Source: Hyphomicrobiales bacterium
GTDB lineage: Bacteria > Pseudomonadota > Alphaproteobacteria > Rhizobiales > Beijerinckiaceae
Length of the DNA stretch: 6,546 bases
Assembly (NCBI GenBank): GCA_900299065.1
Contig: OMIJ01000095.1
Coordinates: 1-6,546 of the forward strand
Direction: 5' to 3'
The notes under the pieces are model-generated. The model did no database searches and was not told the DNA's origin. It was given only the letters and a program-made list of their open reading frames with translations. The position numbers were made by a program, and so were the translations under genes. How positions within the stretch are numbered: the first letter of the stretch is position 1; every line of letters starts with the position of its first letter. Positions 5,221 through 6,546 of the stretch are shown piece by piece.

Positions 5221-6546
5221 TCAGAATGTCGAGCCGCCGGAGAAGCGGAAGGCCTGCGTCACGTCACCACCGCCGACTGTCCCATCAGCGAAGGTCTGAT
5301 TCTTGGCCTTGGACAGAGCAAAGGCATAATCAAAGCGGATTGGACCGAGAGGCGAAGACCACAAAATGCTGGCACCCACTGAAGAGCGCAGCGCCTTTGA
5401 ATCCACCACGTTCAAGCAAGAGCCCATCATAATGGCATAGCCGCCATTGGGATTGGTTGCGCTAATGGGTGTGCCATTGCCGTTATATTGCGGGCCGCAG
5501 GCTGGATAGGCCAGATTGCCAAAGTTAGTGCGGCCCTTGAAGCCGAACAAAGTACCTGCATCAGCAAACAAGGCTGCCTTGAGACCCAATTCTCTGGGTA
5601 GACCAAAGACGGGGAATTGAATTTCAACACTTGCGCCAGCATAGGTCGTGCCGCCAAGGCCAGCGCCGGTGAATGTATCACGCGGGCCAATACCAGCGGG
5701 AGCAAAACCACGCACGAGATTGGGGCCAAGATTGAAATTATCCGTCAGGCGTAATTTGTCGCCGCCATAGGCAAACATATTACCCGCCTGACCTCTCACA
5801 AAGCCGACGATGTCGTCGCTGAGAGGGTAATAATAACGCACATCCGTAGAGCTGCGGATAAAGCGCGCATTGCCGCCAAGACCCGCCATATCCTGACGGA
5901 TTTCAGCATAGAGGCCTGATGTCGGATTGCGCATGTTATCGAGAGTATTGTAGCTCAAGGCATAGCCGCCGAGAGAGGCAAAGCGTGTGCCCAGAACTTC
6001 CTGAATGGCGAGTGAGGCTTCACCATTGGTCACGCAAGTATAAGGCGATTGCGACGGACGCGAGGGATCAGGATAGGGCGAACCGACAGTCCCGGGGGTC
6101 ACGCCCACCACGGGTGTCGTACAGTCATTATAGGGCTGATATTTGTCGTTCGGGATTGTCACCTTCGAAGTATAGGCCGTGTAGCGCGGCGAGAAGGAAA
6201 CCTCATCGGTCAGCGGTATGCCCAAGGTTAATGAGCCACCTGTCAGATAGTTTTTATAGAAGGCATATTTCGAAGCGTCTGATTGCTTCGAGAACAGGTT
6301 CAAACCTGCCGACATTCTGGTGTCGAGGAAATAAGGCTCTGTGAAAGCCAGATCAACGCCACGCGAATGCTGCCCAAGTGTAGCCGCTGCTTTTGCATAT
6401 TGGCCACGACCAAGGAAATTGGTTTCTGTGACAGAGACTTCCGCAATGAAGCCATCAAGTGTTGAATAGCCACCCGAAATACCGAAGGAGCCGGTTGACT
6501 GATCTTCAACATCGACAACAACAACAACACGATCAGGCGAACTGCC
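5221..6546 (-). CDS. bamA: Outer-membrane protein assembly factor BamA, C-terminal part; cut by the window edge
   Basis: BamA is the Omp85-family core of the BAM complex, which folds beta-barrel proteins into the outer membrane. The 441 visible residues are open from base 6546. The ATG at 6315 is an internal Met, because the frame above it is clearly BamA: PDRVVVVVDVEDQSTGSFG is the end of POTRA5, then GGYSTLDGFIAEVSVTETNF and FTEPYFLDTR lead into the barrel. The VRGF motif (fragment residues 278-281, bases 5715-5704) is the conserved loop-6 signature that packs inside the barrel. LPRELGLKAALFADAGTLFG and GPIRFDYAFAL form late strands. The protein ends FRFSGGSTF, with the C-terminal Phe typical of outer-membrane barrels. 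Four cysteines occur as two pairs in predicted extracellular loops. The signal peptide and POTRA1-4 lie beyond the right edge. BamA is followed directly by lpxD, with no skp/ompH. Confidence 0.97.
   Translation of the reverse strand, partial: GSSPDRVVVVVDVEDQSTGSFGISGGYSTLDGFIAEVSVTETNFLGRGQYAKAAATLGQHSRGVDLAFTEPYFLDTRMSAGLNLFSKQSDASKYAFYKNYLTGGSLTLGIPLTDEVSFSPRYTAYTSKVTIPNDKYQPYNDCTTPVVGVTPGTVGSPYPDPSRPSQSPYTCVTNGEASLAIQEVLGTRFASLGGYALSYNTLDNMRNPTSGLYAEIRQDMAGLGGNARFIRSSTDVRYYYPLSDDIVGFVRGQAGNMFAYGGDKLRLTDNFNLGPNLVRGFAPAGIGPRDTFTGAGLGGTTYAGASVEIQFPVFGLPRELGLKAALFADAGTLFGFKGRTNFGNLAYPACGPQYNGNGTPISATNPNGGYAIMMGSCLNVVDSKALRSSVGASILWSSPLGPIRFDYAFALSKAKNQTFADGTVGGGDVTQAFRFSGGSTF

Larger units (their letters stand above)
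1468..6546 (-). other. Probable operon bamA-lpxD-fabZ-lpxA-lpxB
   Basis: Five same-strand genes with related roles in outer-membrane building. Gaps: bamA-lpxD 110 bp, lpxD-fabZ 90 bp, then 4-bp overlaps at fabZ-lpxA and lpxA-lpxB. The last three are probably translationally coupled. The two longer gaps could hold processing sites or internal promoters. The main promoter lies beyond the right edge (in relatives often before rseP or bamA). No terminator is visible after lpxB. Confidence 0.7.

Noticed and set aside
6313..6315. ATG at 6315 (minus) as the start of a 364-residue protein
   Set aside because: The same frame stays open to the window edge and encodes the POTRA5 end and first barrel strands of BamA, so this Met is internal.
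5919..6344. 141-residue plus-strand open frame opposite bamA
   Set aside because: It is antisense to an unmistakable BamA barrel, is rich in Arg and Ser as expected for a shadow frame, and has no recognisable motif.

Overview
The window reads as chromosomal DNA of an alphaproteobacterium, most likely of the order Hyphomicrobiales (Rhizobiales). The evidence is the minus-strand gene order bamA-lpxD-fabZ-lpxA-lpxB with no skp/ompH between bamA and lpxD, the character of the protein sequences, and the moderate-to-high GC content. No phage, transposon, CRISPR, rRNA or tRNA signal was seen. Genus-level placement is not possible from the sequence alone.

Layout, left to right: (1) 1-424, minus strand: the N-terminal 141 residues of a class I (TalB-type) transaldolase that runs off the left edge. 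(2) 425-572: a divergent intergenic region with a perfect 9-bp inverted repeat at 516-537 and a tentative promoter. (3) 573-1463, plus strand: msrQ, the haem-binding membrane subunit of the MsrPQ methionine sulfoxide reductase, with no msrP beside it and a long C-terminal extension. (4) 1468-6546, minus strand, read right to left: an outer-membrane biogenesis cluster. It holds the 3' part of bamA (outer-membrane protein insertase), lpxD, fabZ, lpxA and lpxB. msrQ and lpxB converge with only 4 bp between their stop codons.

The cluster joins lipid A synthesis to outer-membrane protein assembly. FabZ and LpxA share the (R)-3-hydroxyacyl-ACP pool. LpxA adds the first acyl chain to UDP-GlcNAc, LpxD adds the second after deacetylation by LpxC (not in the window), and LpxB condenses the resulting monomers into the disaccharide. 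BamA inserts beta-barrel proteins into the membrane that lipid A helps to build. fabZ, lpxA and lpxB overlap by 4 bp each (ATGA and GTGA junctions), which suggests translational coupling. The bamA-lpxD gap (110 bp) and the lpxD-fabZ gap (90 bp) are longer, and each carries a structured or repeated element: an 11-bp perfect stem-loop in the first, and a tandem pair of 17-bp direct repeats in the second.

Most of the window is ordinary core-genome content. The points worth a second look are the absence of lpxI between lpxA and lpxB (its usual place in alphaproteobacteria), the non-coding elements in the three intergenic gaps, the solitary extended msrQ, and two cysteine pairs in predicted BamA loops. 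I found no convincing evidence of a new biological system.
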